Notes: generated by a model from the letters alone, not told the origin. Positions 11,286 to 23,970 are shown, numbered from the stretch's first letter. The stretch is 64,000 nt of DNA from Pieris napi (GCF_905475465.1 NC_062256.1:1931662-1995661), one strand, 5' to 3'. Translations and numbers: made by a program.

Positions 11286-14200
11286 CGTCTACTACAGTTA
11301 CTGGGAACGTCATCAGACGATGACGTAGTAGTATCCCTGAACCTCTCATTTGAGGGCGCAGTTTTCGTAATCAAAATATTCTCCGGCGTATTACATATAA
11401 CCTCAGACTCCCCAAAAAACCTCATTTTCACCTTATTACCGTCATCTTCCGAGTCAGTTTTGACGCCGGACTCTCTCAAGGTCCGCTTTTTAACACGACT
11501 TTTTCTAATAGATGGCGTTGAACTACGTCTATTGTACTTCTCTTCGAAGGACTCGCGTAATTTTATTTTCGGCATATCGAATAACTTTAGTATCGGCGAG
11601 CGTTTAAACATTTCCAACGCCATTGGGCTGGATGTGAGACTTCTGTGGCGAATTTGTTTTACATTCAGGGTTTTTATATTATCGCTTGATGATGATCGTT
11701 TAAGTGGTTTTGTGGGTGTGGATATGGAGGAGTCTAGCCTGAATCCTACTTAGCGTACGGGAAAGGGTCAAAACAGTATATATTAGTTATTAACTCACAT
11801 TTTTCTTAAAATAGAAAATACGAGCGCTCGGTTCGTATCGGTGACATGTGTTACAAATAATCTATTACAATTAAAACTGAAAATTTAAATAAAAAATCAA
11901 GCGTTCAAGTATTACGTCACGCAATTTTTGGAGATTATTGACCCCCCCCCCCATGTAACGCGCCGTAACGTTTTTCTGTACCCAATAGTAAAACGTTTCG
12001 TGACCACCCAGTGACTCTTTATACCTAAAAGTTACCATTATGTGGTGTAAAGTACTGGAAAGTCGAATAATATTAACAATAACGCGTAATTCAATCCCGC
12101 ATCGTAACGTTTTACAAAAAGACCCCCCCTCCAACATTCGTTACGTAATACTTGAACGCTCCCAAAGCATCGTTAAACATTTCAACTTTTTTTCCTGTTT
12201 ACGTCCATATTAATTATAAGTCATACATATAAACTTCTATAGGCCGGGAGTTAGTGACACAAAAGTAAGTCACACCGAAGAAGTATGGCATGACACTGCC
12301 GCCTATTATTTTTTTATGAACTATCGGAAAATACTAGAATTTTTGTGAAACAAATCGTTTGAAAATCGTAATTAATCAGACGAGTTCGACTAACGCCCAC
12401 GCGCTTGGGCCACCGGTACCAGCGCTAATGAGAAAAATAATTTTTCTCATTTTTTCTTTTCGTAATAAAACCCTTGAAGAACCGCCATACTGGTACAAAT
12501 TACCCACTATTTTGTGTATATCTCCCGGCCTACTTGATTCCAAATTAGACATTTATTTTATATAATTTAAATATTATTCCTAGTAATAAAATTTTGGTCC
12601 TTCGAACCGGACTTACCGTGTTCATTAAAATGTTTCTCTAGTTCTTCGTGCGATATATTCGTTTGGGTTGAGGGTGCGTCCGCTTCTACCGTTTGTTCAG
12701 GACGTGAGCGGGAACATCTAAACATTGTTTAAATATATATTTAAAAACATACTATTATAGCCTTAAACGATTCAAAACTATGTTAATATCTAACATAAGA
12801 TTAAATGTACACAACCAATACCCAGCTACAAACTCACAAATCACATAAAAATTTGCTGAATTGGATTTGGAATCTACAGAGGCCTTACTGTGTATAAATC
12901 TGAGATGACAAAACTAACACAGACACAGCGCACGCTTATAATAACACATGCGCACCCACACCCATTCACACACTCACACACACTTAGCATTTTAAAAGAC
13001 TAGTGTTTGAATAGTCGTAAGACTAAACCTACTTTTTCTCAAAAACTCTTTTGAATATGTACCATTTACCACGTTATAATTTTTTTTTAAAGACAATTCA
13101 CACCAATTGACCTAGTCCCATGCTAAGCTGGTGAAGCTTGTGTTATGGGTACTAGGCAACGGATATACATACATATTATAGATAGATAGACATATAAATA
13201 CATATTTAAACACCCAAGACCTAAGCACAACACCAAATGCTCATCACATCGATGTTTGTCTCAGCCAGGGATCGAACCCGGGACCCATGGATTCGCAGTC
13301 AGGGTTACTAACCACTAGACCAATGAGTCGTAAAATTGTTATCTAGTTACCCACAACAAAGGGACTGTCTAGTGTGTGGCCTAGCGATATATGACTGATT
13401 ATTATCTTGTTACGCCAAAGAAGTAGAACTTCTAACGCGTGTACATAAGTACACACATGTTTTTGAAGTTATACTTCTTTAGGCGCGTTATGAAAAATGG
13501 ATGAGAGTGAAATTTTACGATGCGCGCGCGACACAAAATTAACAGAATGAAGTTGCCCACGGAAGATGCTACGGAATTGGACATAATTTTAAAAGAGAAT
13601 AATAATAAATATTTATTTATTTAATTTTTCCAATGTAAATTGAACTTTATTGACTATAATGACTCCTTTTCCAGTCTTTGATTATTTAATTGTAATAAAT
13701 TATTTGCATGCAATCAAAAACTATTTTTAATAATGCCAAGGAAGTATAACTTTTTACGCGCATACATAAGTACACGCACCCTTTTTTATTTTTTTTTCTC
13801 TCCACATATTCAATTACCCCAAACCCACCTGAGCATAGCATTGCTGCATCGTAGAGCCAATTCGAGACCATCCAGCCAGCAATGACCCGCCGCTTGCGAT
13901 GGCGCTCGGAATATCAAGTGTGCTGTTGGTAACGGTTGCACCACTGCACCTGATATTATTTTATGCACATTTTTTTTTAAATTGTCTCCGTAGTAATTAA
14001 GACTAATAATTAATTTAAGTCTAACCTAATTTATAATTTACTAGTAGACTCGGCCAAGCGTTGCTGTGGCTAAGATTTTTGTTATATTACATAGTAGTAA
14101 ACTATTCAAGGGAAACGGTAGGAGAACACTAGTCACGGGGACCCATGCAGACCATGCTTTTGTTGGTGGCTATGCCATTAAATTGTAGCTTATGTGAAAC

Positions 14201-17200
14201 GTTGGTACTTTCAACACAGCGCCATCTGTTAGAATTGTGACTATCAAATAATAAACAAATATTATGCAATAAAATAATACTGTGGGTATAAATTGAGATG
14301 TAAGCTATGCTATCTTTTAAGTTGGATCAAACTACACAGGGTGTGCAAATTTGATTGATATCGGTTCGGTAGTTTAGGAGTCCATAGCGGACAAGCAACG
14401 TGACACGTAATTTATATATATTAAGATAAAGTACTGCTAAAGCGGTTCCCTGCCACGCTTCGCTGTGGAACATTGTGATTAAATGGTTAAGAAATGAGAA
14501 ACAAAACAATGAAAACATTTCATATAAGTTTAATTATGCAATACTTGTGAAAAAAACAATAAAAAATACATAAAAACAATTCTTGATGCGGATTATATAT
14601 CATGCTAAAATTTCAGCTCGATCGGTTCAGAACTTTTTGAGTTTTTGAAGCGTGCACAAACCAACATAACATTAATTATATATATATATTTAACAAAGCG
14701 TTTAATAACACAACTTTTTTTTAAATGTCTCTGGCACGATTTGTGTATTAGCCAGCGTCAAGTATATGATTTTTTAAAATTCGTGCTTGTCTTTTTTTTT
14801 AGAAATTCGACCGTGTCCTCCATGTACGGTTTAAGCACTCGCCCGGTACCGCACAACCCTCCCAAAGGCCGAGAACAAATTTAAATTAAATTAAAACTTG
14901 CCCTCGAACCGGGAATCGAACCCGGTACCCCTCACCTAGCTGCATAACACTACTTAGTCTCTGTTTAGTTTCTTAACTAAACAGCGCTGTTTCTGTTCGC
15001 CGTATTTACTACTAAGCCTCTTGGCTAGGCTGTTAATTGCACGGCTGATTAAGCTAGATAGCTGCGACATATAACGTATAATATGTTTTATATTGTATTA
15101 ACCTTTCAAAATAAATAAAAAATAAAAATATTATTTACAAAATATTTTAAATCTTTTTTTGTAAGCAAAATATAGTATCGTTAATGAAATCCAGTACTGA
15201 GTTGTTTCGTACCAAACATACAAACACTTAATAATATATACCTATAGTCTCGTTGTGAGGTCCTCTCGGTGCCCAAATGCTTTGCTCCAACGGATGGTAG
15301 AGTTTGAAGCAAAATCCGTCCTTTTTGCTTGGCCTTTCGATGACCTGACACGATGTCAGCAGAACAGTACCGACCCAATGACTTCTCTGTAACAAATAAC
15401 AAATATAATTAGCTTTTTATTTTTTTTTAAAGTGCGTGCGTACAAAGTACACATGTCAGAAGTGAAACTTCTTTGGCAAACTAATTTTTAAGTCTTGCTC
15501 ATATTTATACAAATCTAAAACTTTAGAGACCCGAGTCTTAGAGGAAGGAAAAAGGAAGATATGTTAGGAATTTAATGAATTTAATTGTCATTAAAATATT
15601 AAAAGTGTCGAAAATTTATACTTATAAATTTAAAAATTAAATTTATATCTTCGATAATAAAAACACGTGGCATTTTAATTTACAATTCGTCATTTGAGAT
15701 TTTAATAAATTATTTTGCATACAAAATAAAATACTAATATTTCATAAATTCTCTTTACGAAATTTTAATTTTAAAATAGGATTTCTATAAAGTAATTCGC
15801 CCTTTTTATTATCTCAATCGGTCTCAATCGCTCTCTCCCTTTTCTTTGACAAAAACGCTGCACATCTTCGTGACGTATTCGTAAAAATTTTACCCTCATG
15901 CGCCTAAAGATGTTCCACTTCAAAAAACTAAAAGCCCAGCAACGCACTCGCCACTAGTATTTAGTGTCCACGGTTATCAATAAACATCAGATGAGCATCC
16001 TGAGTGAGGGAGTAATAAGCGATGGACAGAAACCGGTGGAAACAGATTGTCCGCTAAAGATGCTTCCTTGCTGACCATGAGTCATGCGCAACTGAAGAGA
16101 GAGAGGAGAATAGGTGATCAGCCATTTGTGACACTCATTCTCGCAAAGATTCTTTGGTTTCCTAGGTTGTTACTTGTACAATAAATTAAATGAAAAAATT
16201 AACATTTACCCACTATCTAAATATGAATGTAAAAAAATGGTTACTACTTGGCTGAGTTGAGTTATAATGAAACAGAAGATTTAATAACTGTTATTCTGTA
16301 ACACACCCACTCCCTCACACACCCACCCACGCACACACACACACTTAGAGAGAGAGAGAGACACACACATACACACACACACAAACACACACCAAATTTA
16401 TTTTTACGACTCCGTTTGCAATGTTTTCTTTTAGCACTTAATACTTATTTTCTTCTATTGTATCTTATGACAATGACCTGATTGTACGTGTTCCGGTCCG
16501 GTGGTGGAGAGGCTGGTTATCTGTCACTCAGGTCTCCTGTTACAGAGACCAGTCTCTCACATACACTTCCTAATGTTGTCATCTTAGTTTAATCATAATA
16601 CCCTTGTATGTATATGTCAGAGAAGAAATAAAGATTATTGAAGTGAAACTTCTTTATCGGGGTTGGAAAAAAATTTAGTGTAAAATTTTTTTTACGCGTT
16701 ACGCGTCACATTTTTCCGTTACGCGCCATCTTTTGAAGTGAAACTTCTTTATCGACGTATGGGAGAAATTTTGTAGCAGGTTACGCGCCATGTTGCTTTT
16801 TGAAGTCAAACTTCTTTATCGACGTTGGAAAAAAATTTACACACATTTGTCACATTTTTCGGTTACGCGCCATCTTTTTCTTGTCCCTACCACGGTTGAT
16901 CCGAAGAGATTCGAAGCCATTAGTAACAAAAATATATAATAACGATAACAATGATAGTAATACTAATAATTCTATTACAATTAATGAAATTCTGTAATAA
17001 TCTTAGTAGGTACTACATAGTAGTACAGTAATAAGTTAAAATGAAATAATTGTATTTGTATTCATGTCTATAATAATAAAAGCCTATTGTTAAACTTTAT
17101 CTAATTTAACTTTATTTAACCAATTTCTGTAAAGTTGCATATTATAGTAGATCATTTTTCGAAAAATAAGATCATAAAGAAGTTTCACTTCTTACGTGTG

Positions 17201-20200
17201 TACACCTAGTACACGCACACATTTTTTATTATTATTATTATTCTCCTTCACAATACGAGCCAGTGTTAGATGCTACCTTGGGAGGTCCATTGGTGCAACC
17301 TGGTGAACTACCTCCACCACTGCTCCTAAACATAAACCTTAATGCAACTCACCTTTGCCTTTGGACTCTTGTACAGCAGTAAAAGACCAGGTTTGAGAAC
17401 GCACCACAGCTTAGTCCATGATTTTAGCGAACCCCGGACCTGAAAACACGTTTCAATCTTTCAATAAAACTTCTGTAATAAACGTTTTGCCGGCAACGCA
17501 TTGGCGAACCCTTGTAACTAACCACTGTAAAGCACGCGAAACGTCGGTTAAATTTAAAATTAAACTGTAAATCTATATATATAAAAGAAAGTCGTGTTTG
17601 TTACAACACTTATAACTCGAGAACGGCTGGACCGATTGCCATGGTTTTTGATTTGTTGGATTTGTTTCCGTCCCGAATAGCAGAATAAGCAATAAAATAT
17701 CGGATAAGTTATCGAATAACAATAAATTAATTAATTAATTTTACGAATGCAAAAACCATATGGTGCCATCTGTTGACAAAACTACGCATCATTTTACGTC
17801 GAATTCGTGTCAGTTCAAGAAATTCCGATCTTGAGGTGAATGAGGAGATGCATAACCATGCTTTGATCCTGATCAAAAGATGTTGGATATCAGAAAGTGC
17901 TTAACATGCAGTATCGCCATATTGACGCTAGAGAGAAGATGCCTAATGTGTAAAACAGCCATTCTTCTTTCGCAATGGCAAGCAATAAAACATTTCTGTA
18001 TTTGCGAAAGAGTTGTATTAATGTAATACTTAACATTAATGAAATCCTAAAATAAGTTAAATTAAAGTAACAACGATATTATAAGGTTGTAGGGCGGAAC
18101 GAAGTTAGCCAGGTCAGCTAGTTTATAATAATACATAACTTTAATCCGGTTAAAAAGTTTTTTCTTTAAACATACATTTTTGATTCTAAAGCATGTGACT
18201 ATGTTTTCCGTACGATCGAGTGGTATTTGCGCACATAGAAAAGTCCACAGTGTAAAGCCAAGGTCCAAACCTAAGACATCAAAGAAGATTCGCACTGAGC
18301 CAACTTTACTACACTCACTATTTAATATGTCATGTAGACATAGTGTAATGGTTGCAGCTCCTTACAAACGTTCCGAAAAAAAAACTTGGCGAAAAACAGT
18401 GGCGGAGAGTTTATTGCCAGTTCTTCTCTTCCGTTCTACGCCCTTGATTTAAGAACTGGCAGTAAATGTAAAATTAGAAGCATTTAATATGTATATCTCT
18501 ATTGACGTTCATAAGTTTACATTGTGTTATCTAAATAAAAACATCATACAAAATAGATAAACAGCTCTTAGTTGGACTGATCTTCTAGAATACGGGAGTA
18601 TCTTCTCTTTTGAAAAATCCCTTACCTTCAACCAATCAGCCAACACCACAACCGAGGGATCCTCTATCGAGTGCAGAAGTGCTGTAGCGGCTCTTTTCTT
18701 CTCTTTTCTATAATGTTGTCTTTGCGCTTTATAACTCTCTTTCCGAGACAACGCCGTGCTTGAGTTCCTCGATACGCCTACCGCCGTTTCTGAGGACTGA
18801 AGACACAAACTAATTTATTTCACGTTAAATATACTAATATCTTAAATATTAATTCTGAAGTAGCTATGGCTACCGAAGGGACCTCCATGAGTAGGACCAG
18901 AATGATGATGAATGGTTCGAAATACTTTTTATAGAACAGGGACAAACAGGCATTAGGCTAATCTGATGATACCCATGGATTAATATCGTATTTCTCGATG
19001 TCTCACTATGTAAAAGACTGGGAATAACGAAAAACATTCTCAGGCGAAGACGCGCACGACATTTGTTCATGGTCTTATAAAACCTACACTAAATATCGTT
19101 ACCATGGTTACCAATTTTATTGAATTTATTTTAATTCACAAACTTAAGCTTCGACTTTCAATAAAATTAAAAGCTACGCAAATTATACAATTGCGTATTT
19201 CAACGTAACCTACATGTGGGGATATAGCTCAGTGGTAGAGCATTCGACTGCAGATCGAGAGGTCCCCGGTTCAAACCCGGGTGTCCCCTAGGTTTCCTTT
19301 TTTAATATTTTTATATATTTCTAAAATTTATTATCTCATAAACATTTATTTATTTGTTACCTGAGTTGCTTAGTAATGTTTAAAACATTAATAAACCAAC
19401 AGCAGATATTTGATTTTCTATTTGTTGTTAAAGTACTGACAATTTTTTTTAGATTAATTACATAAAATAAGCGCAATATATCTGAGTGAGAGAGAGAGTA
19501 ATAATGAGATAGATATCTCAGATGGCGCCACTGTAGCTAGTTATTTTTTTTTAAACAATTCAGCTTTATTTCTCCAAGTACCATGATGCAGGAACATACC
19601 TTGTCTGAAGATGTACCGTCGGGCGGTTGGGCTCGGTCACCTGAAGCAGGAGTCGATAAGGGTGCACCCGGGGACCGGGGTGGAGGGGTAAGCGTTGGCT
19701 CACCTGTAATTTAAGCACTGCTTAGAAACGGGTAAGCAACACTGACTGAGGTCAGAATTGTGATGGGTAACAAGCCCTGGCTTGTCCTCAGGTTTTTTAG
19801 CAATTTCAATCAACAATATAAATATAATATAAAACAATATGTAGTGTAATAAAATTCCTAGACATAAACAATAACATAGTGTTAACACAATTAAGATATA
19901 CAAAAAATAGTTTTCCATGGTATCCCTGCACTGCCCTATACATCTACATTAATCAGGTCTAGATACCAGGCCATAAACTCCAAAAAAAAAAAAAAAAAAA
20001 TCTACATTAATCATTTAAACAGATTCCAAAAAAGGAAACACAAAAATCTTAGACAAAAAAAAATTATTGTCCAGACTGACTTCGTGGCATCACGTAGCTT
20101 ACAAAATGGAGCAAAGAATCTTATAAATATTTTTATACTATAAGACACACCTGATTTCTTAAAGCATAGACCACAGACTACGGTCCAAATACCACAGCTA

Positions 20201-22412
20201 CGGTCCTTCGCGCTCGCATCGTCCACTCTCTTAAATATTCTCAAGTTATGGATGCTTTTGACCTGCCCCTTTTCCAAATGCATACTAAACGACCATTCAC
20301 CTAATATTCTTATCACATATGGCGTTCTAATCACTTACAGATAGTATGTATATTGTATATATGTAATCTACCAGTGATAGTGAAACTAAAAAAAAAATGT
20401 GTGCGTGTACTAGGTGTACACACGTAAGAAGTGAAACTTCTTTATGACCTTATTTTTCGACAAATGATCTACTATATGCAACTTTACAGAAATTGGTTAA
20501 ATAAAGTTAAATTAGATAAAGTTTAACAAAAGGCTTTTATTATCATAGACATGAATACAAATACAATTATTTCATTTTAACTTATTACTGTACTACTATG
20601 TAGTACTAAGATTATTACAGAATTTCATTAATTGTAATAGAATTATTAGTATTACTATCATTGTTATCGGTATTATATATTTTTGTTACTAATGGCTTCG
20701 AATCTCTTCGGATCAACCGTGGTAGGGACAAGAAAAAGATGGCGCGTAACCGAAAAATGTGACAAATGTGTGTAAATTTTTTTCCAACGCCGATAAAGAA
20801 GTTTGACTTTAAAAAGCAACATGGCGCGTAACCTGCTACAAAATTTCTCCCATACGTCGATAAAGAAGTTTCACTTCAAAAGATGGCGCGTAACGGAAAA
20901 ATGTGACGCGTAACGAAAAAATGTTACTCTAAATTTTTTTCCAACCCCGATAAAGAAGTTTCACTTCAAAAACTGTTTTTACTGTTTATTATTCTTCAGC
21001 TGTCATTACCGTAAACTGGTGGAGATGATGGTGCTGAACTTGACAGAACCACGTTCAGAGGCTGATGCGTCTTCTGAAATGATAGAAGATACATGGCTTT
21101 AATAATGCCTACTATACATACAATATAAAATTCTCGTGTCACTATGTTCGTTCCCATACTCCTCCGAAACGGCTCGACCGATTCTTATGAAATTTTTTAT
21201 GCATTACCAGTAAGTCTGAGAATCGGCTACTATATATTTTTCAAGCCCCTAATATAAGTGATAAGGGGTGTACCCCAAACTTTTTATTTTTATTTTTTAG
21301 ATTTTTTTTGTTTTTATTTTTTTATGATACAGCATACAAAAATACATACAACCCCTAATTTTCACCCCTCTACGATCAACCACTATTTTTTATTTGTTAA
21401 TTAAAATCTTATAATTTGAACTCTTTTTTTTATATGGAGAAAAATTCACAGAAATACCTAAAAAGTTTTCATTCCAGAAAATCGAACAGTCTCTTTGGTA
21501 ACATAGCAAAAATTTCCATGTACTGAAAAGGTAGGCTAAGTAAAATCACATTAAGGAGAAACGAAGTTCGCGGGGGCCGTAATCTATAAAAACTAATAGC
21601 CAACATATATACGGGCAGAACTAAATTAGATGTATTATTAGGATATACTTGAAAATTTGAGTGAATGAAACACAAGATGGGGACAGATGTTCAATTGTCA
21701 AAATATAAAGGCGCGACAACCTTTTTGGTCTGGGCCATAGAGAATCTGTTTCGTGATATTTTTTTCCTAAAGCTTAGGTTTCCTAGAAAAGCGGTGCAGT
21801 TAACTAACGGCCGTCATTTTACGGTCTTTACTTTTTAACATAATGCAAAAAAACATCATTTTCGCTCGTCCAAGTCACGTTTCCACTCATGGTATTAATT
21901 AAATATGGGCACCGCTACACGCGAAAAACGTTGAACTACTGTTTATCACCGCTATGACGGCCGTCATGCAAATGACAGCACCGCTATTCGACGTTACGGT
22001 GACACTCAACGTTCTCTAGAAAACCTACTCCGATGTTATTTATAGACAACGTATGGGTGACGTCACCCAACGTTACATTACGGCCGTTAGATAACGGCAC
22101 CGCTTTTCTAGGAAACCTAAGCTTAATAGGCAAGTAGGTGATCAGCCTGCCACACATCGTCAATATTTGGGTCTAAGTCATGCCATTTTCCACACTGAGG
22201 TTTTCCTAACGTGCGAGCGAGTGTTAAATGGGAAATAGGTCAATTAGTGAGCAACCGTGATTCGTAACCTTAGGATTCAAGCTCAAGTAAAGAAGTAATA
22301 ATACCTTTAAATAATTTGGCGTGGAGGTTTGAAAGTGTGGGTAGTCCGGCAGGCGAACCGCTGGCGAAGATGGCGCTGGTGTCGACGACTCCACGGCTGG
22401 AGAGGAACTCAT
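11286..22412 (-). CDS. OSBPL8: ORP8-like oxysterol-binding-protein-related protein, 5' nine exons (partial)
   Basis: Lipid-transfer protein of the ORP5/8 type, known to exchange phosphatidylserine and PI4P at ER-plasma membrane contacts. Exons (minus): 22412-22305, 21073-21010, 19703-19600, 18796-18626, 17439-17353, 15386-15242, 13949-13829, 12717-12617, 11745-11286. All junctions are GT-AG and in phase, giving 453 codons plus 2 bases. Start: ATG at 22412 in a strong context (ACAATGA). Residues 1-92 are Ser/Pro-rich. KKRAATALLHSIEDPSVVVL leads into the PH domain (about 140-265), with ADWLKVRGSLKSWTKLWCVL, RPSKKDGFCFKLYHPLEQSI and GHCWLDGLELALR, which are ORP8 hallmarks. Residues 300-453 are a basic, Ser-rich linker. 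The ORD lipid-binding domain (EQVSHHPP region) and C-terminal membrane anchor are absent, so the next intron runs at least 11 kb past the left edge. ORP5 is the alternative name. Confidence 0.92.
11900..12160. mobile_element. MITE with ~20-bp terminal inverted repeats
   Basis: 5' agcgttcaagtattacgtca is mirrored by the 3' end tacgtaatacttgaacgct. The interior has a run of 13 C (11941 onward) and a later C7 run. No ORF of note. Lies in the ORP8-like intron between exons 8 and 9. Confidence 0.7.
13096..13330 (-). repeat. SINE family B, full length
   Basis: Reverse-oriented tRNA-derived SINE. In sense, the head is 'tcattggtctagtggttagt...' with B-box-like 'gggttcgatccc', the body has 'gatgtgatgagcatttggtg', and the end is 'caattggtgtgaattgtc' then A-rich. 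Four copies in this window (also 31928, 41796, 54365). Confidence 0.8.
13413..13800. mobile_element. Repeat P relatives, two adjoining ends
   Basis: 'caaagaagtagaacttctaa' with 'acataagtacacac' (13418-13465) adjoins a second unit beginning 'gaagttatacttctttaggc' (13466) and ending 'gaagtataac..ttacgcgc' and 'acataagtacacgcaccc' near 13790. Similar ends occur at 15425, 2545 and 46170. Boundaries approximate. Confidence 0.5.
14041..14426 (-). mobile_element. Non-autonomous Helitron, second family, full length
   Basis: Minus orientation. 5' TCTTAATATATATAAATTAC (from 14426) and 3' CTAG at 14041-14044, with the flanking A/T dinucleotide kept. The body includes 'gtccgctatggactcctaaa', as in the copies at 48817 and 61250. 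Confidence 0.75.
14728..14945 (-). repeat. SINE family C
   Basis: Reverse copy of the tRNA-headed element at 43870-44120. The B-box-like 'gggttcgattcccggttcga' and 'ccgtacatggaggacacggt' are shared. Two copies in the window. Confidence 0.65.
15425..15930. mobile_element. Repeat P relative, about 500 bp
   Basis: Left end 'gtgcgtgcgtacaaagtaca' plus 'cagaagtgaaacttctttgg'; right end 'ctcatgcgcctaaagatgtt' plus 'ccacttc'. The inverted gaagt-type ends suggest one element. AT-rich interior without an ORF. Confidence 0.45.
16310..16395. repeat. CA/GA simple-sequence tract
   Basis: Runs of (CA)n and (GA)n with imperfect ends. A shorter CA-rich tract lies at 12930-12985. Confidence 0.85.
16640..17221 (+). 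mobile_element. Repeat P, long copy 1
   Basis: A 582-bp copy containing three gaagt(g/c)aaacttc palindromes at the left and the 'gaagtttcacttcttacgtg' end at the right. It is nearly identical, in opposite orientation, to 20400-20967. It lies 131 bp downstream (in transcript sense) of ORP8-like exon 5. Confidence 0.8.
17572..18121 (+). mobile_element. Non-autonomous Helitron, third family
   Basis: Starts TCTATATATATAAAAGAAAG at 17572 and ends ggtcagCTAG at 18121, flanked by A and T. The body has 'gagaacggctggaccgattg'. About 550 bp, no ORF. Lies in the ORP8-like intron between exons 4 and 5. Confidence 0.7.
18305..18540 (+). repeat. Interspersed repeat, LINE-like 3' end
   Basis: Shares 'cagtggcggagagtttattg', 'ctacgcccttgatttaagaa' and 'attgacgttcataagt' with reverse copies at 60115-60300, 62515-62610 and 47345-47465. 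It ends in an A-rich tail next to ORP8-like exon 4. Confidence 0.55.
19218..19289 (+). tRNA. tRNA-Cys-GCA: tRNA-Cys (GCA)
   Basis: A 72-nt cloverleaf. Acceptor ggggata pairs with tgtcccc; A box 'tagctcagtggtagagc'; anticodon loop ctGCAga; B box 'ggttcaaaccc'; discriminator T at 19289. A T6 run near 19297 fits a Pol III terminator. It is antisense within the ORP8-like intron between exons 3 and 4. Confidence 0.95.
20400..20967 (-). mobile_element. Repeat P, long copy 2 (inverted)
   Basis: Reverse-complement copy of 16640-17221 with few differences by eye. Its right end is 42 bp from ORP8-like exon 2 (21010), inside the intron between exons 2 and 3. Confidence 0.8.
21120..21575 (+). mobile_element. 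Long Helitron variant
   Basis: The 5' part matches the 'aaattctcgtgtcac..tgtt' family; after the 'tctacgatcaacc' block it continues into a 3' module ('catttcattccag' region, 'aggtaggctaagtaaa', 'acgaagttcgcggggg'). The same module is at 54733-55176. No ORF. Confidence 0.6.
21700..22290 (-). repeat. SINE family A split by a MITE
   Basis: Two parts of one reverse SINE (21700-21767 and 22127-22290) resume the family order across the inserted element at 21771-22123. Confidence 0.65.
21771..22123. mobile_element. TWA-type MITE (PIF/Harbinger-like) inside a SINE
   Basis: 353 bp with about 28-bp terminal inverted repeats (agcttaggtttcctagaaaa ... ttttctaggaaacctaagct) and an identical TAA on each side (21768-70, 22124-26). 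Non-coding. Confidence 0.8.
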
Positions 22413-23014
22413 TGTGGCGATCAGATCATCATGGGAATTGGAACAGGATTTGAATATAGAACACAATTGTCAATGTCCAAATGTTATTCGAATGGTCGAT
22501 ATCAAATTTCGAATTTCGAACGCGTTGTCAGTTTATCAAAATGCTCGAATGTGTCAAGTTTAAATTCAAATTTCGAATGCGTCGATTAACTATCGTCGTT
22601 CGTTGACTTAGATTAAGAATTGTATCTTAAAACAAATCGACAAATATAAAGCTATATGTTATATTAATACTAATTATTGCTTCTATTTAGTAATTAAATT
22701 GTCAATTATTGTGTGCTCAAAATATTGAAGTGCAAATATTCTTTTTACAATTTTTCTATGAAGAAAAATTTAAGCTAATGTATAAAATACATAAATTCTA
22801 CTAAAAAGTAGATATATCAATATAAGCGTGTGAATTTTATAGATAAAAATATATTTTTTATCACTGACAAAGACACTGGGTTTGTAACTAATGGAATGAC
22901 AATGGCGTTGGCAGTGTTTATATGTTAAGGAATGTCGCTAGGAAATATAGTATGGGAATGGGAATGAAAAGGATATATCCTGAAAAAAAAGAAAAAAGTT
23001 TTAAAAAAAATTAC

Positions 23015-23031
23015 CGCCCCCGGGTGGGCTC

Positions 23032-23068
<37 letters not shown>

Positions 23069-23088
23069 GCCAATTGCGCCACGGAGGC
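23015..23088 (-). tRNA. tRNA-Asn-GTT: tRNA-Asn (GTT)
   Basis: A 74-nt cloverleaf on minus. 5' gcctccgtggcgcaattggc, anticodon loop ctGTTaa, B box 'ggttcgagccc', acceptor 3' gggggcg. A run of eight T follows on minus as Pol III terminator. Identical in the body to the plus copy at 31602. Confidence 0.95.
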
Positions 23089-23264
23089 TATGAGAACTGA
23101 ATTGAAATTATGAATATACTTCTTAAAAAATTAAATTCACTTAATATTTCGTTACTATAAAATTTAAAGCTTCATTTAAATGTGCCACCTCCGTGGCTGG
23201 ATGACGCATAACGGAGGGCCTGAATTTTATTCGTGACGAATATGTTTTAAGAAATCTACTGAAA

Positions 23265-23559
23265 TCTAATATATAAAATTCTCGTGTCGCGGTGTTTGTG
23301 GTTAAACTCCTCCGAAACGGCTCGACCGATTCTCATGAAATTTGTGTGCATATTGGGTATATCTGAGAATCGGACAACATCTATTTTTCATCCCAATAAA
23401 TGTTAAGGGTAGTCCCACCCTAAATTATGTTTTTTTTTTTTTTTTTTTTATGATACAGCATTAAAAAATACATACAAACTTTCACCCCTCTACGATCAAC
23501 CCCTATTTTTTTATTATAAACGATATACATGGCAAAACGACGTTTGCCGGATCAGCTAG
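23265..23559 (+). mobile_element. Non-autonomous Helitron, full length
   Basis: 5' TCTAATATATAAAATTCTCG at 23265; 3' hairpin ggcaaaacgacgtttgcc and CTAG at 23556-59; A/T flanks. Same family as 6058 and 61772. Confidence 0.85.
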
Positions 23560-23692
23560 TGTCTTTATAATTTATATAGAACACGGAAAACTAATTGACA
23601 AATACCTCAAATGATTAAACGATAGTATTTAATGATTATATAATTGATTAGCAACAACATACATCCCTGCTCCTGTAAGAAGTTTCAGGACC

Positions 23693-23970
23693 TTTTTTTA
23701 TATAACAAATGAGCAGGAGGCTCACCAGATTTTAAGTGATAACCCTGCCCATCTTCATCATCGGACGTCAAGGCAGAATACAAAATACCATCCATATCAC
23801 CTCGACGTCCGTCGTTCCACAACTGAGCGTTTCTTAAGGCAATTTTTGCCGCGCATCACCACTATGTGAAACAAGCTGTCCATTGAAGTATTTCCGAACC
23901 CATTCTACTTAGGGTCCTTAAAGTAAAGAGCGTATTATTTTTAAAAAGGCCGACAACGCACTCGCGAGCC
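23693..23970 (-). repeat. Jockey-like LINE 3' end, rearranged
   Basis: Pieces of the 7309 LINE tail. The second part is inverted relative to the first ('gctcaccagattttaagtga', then 'accctaag' motifs in reverse), so the copy is rearranged. Confidence 0.5.

Noticed and set aside
20011..20334. A 107-codon minus frame as an ORP8-like exon
   Set aside because: Exon 19703-19600 alone satisfies the phase between exons 2 and 4, and this frame has no matching splice sites. The balanced composition is not enough.
22412..22466. Upstream extension of the ORP8-like first exon
   Set aside because: The longer frame starts at TTG; the first ATG is at 22412 with a good context. An earlier exon cannot be excluded but none is seen.
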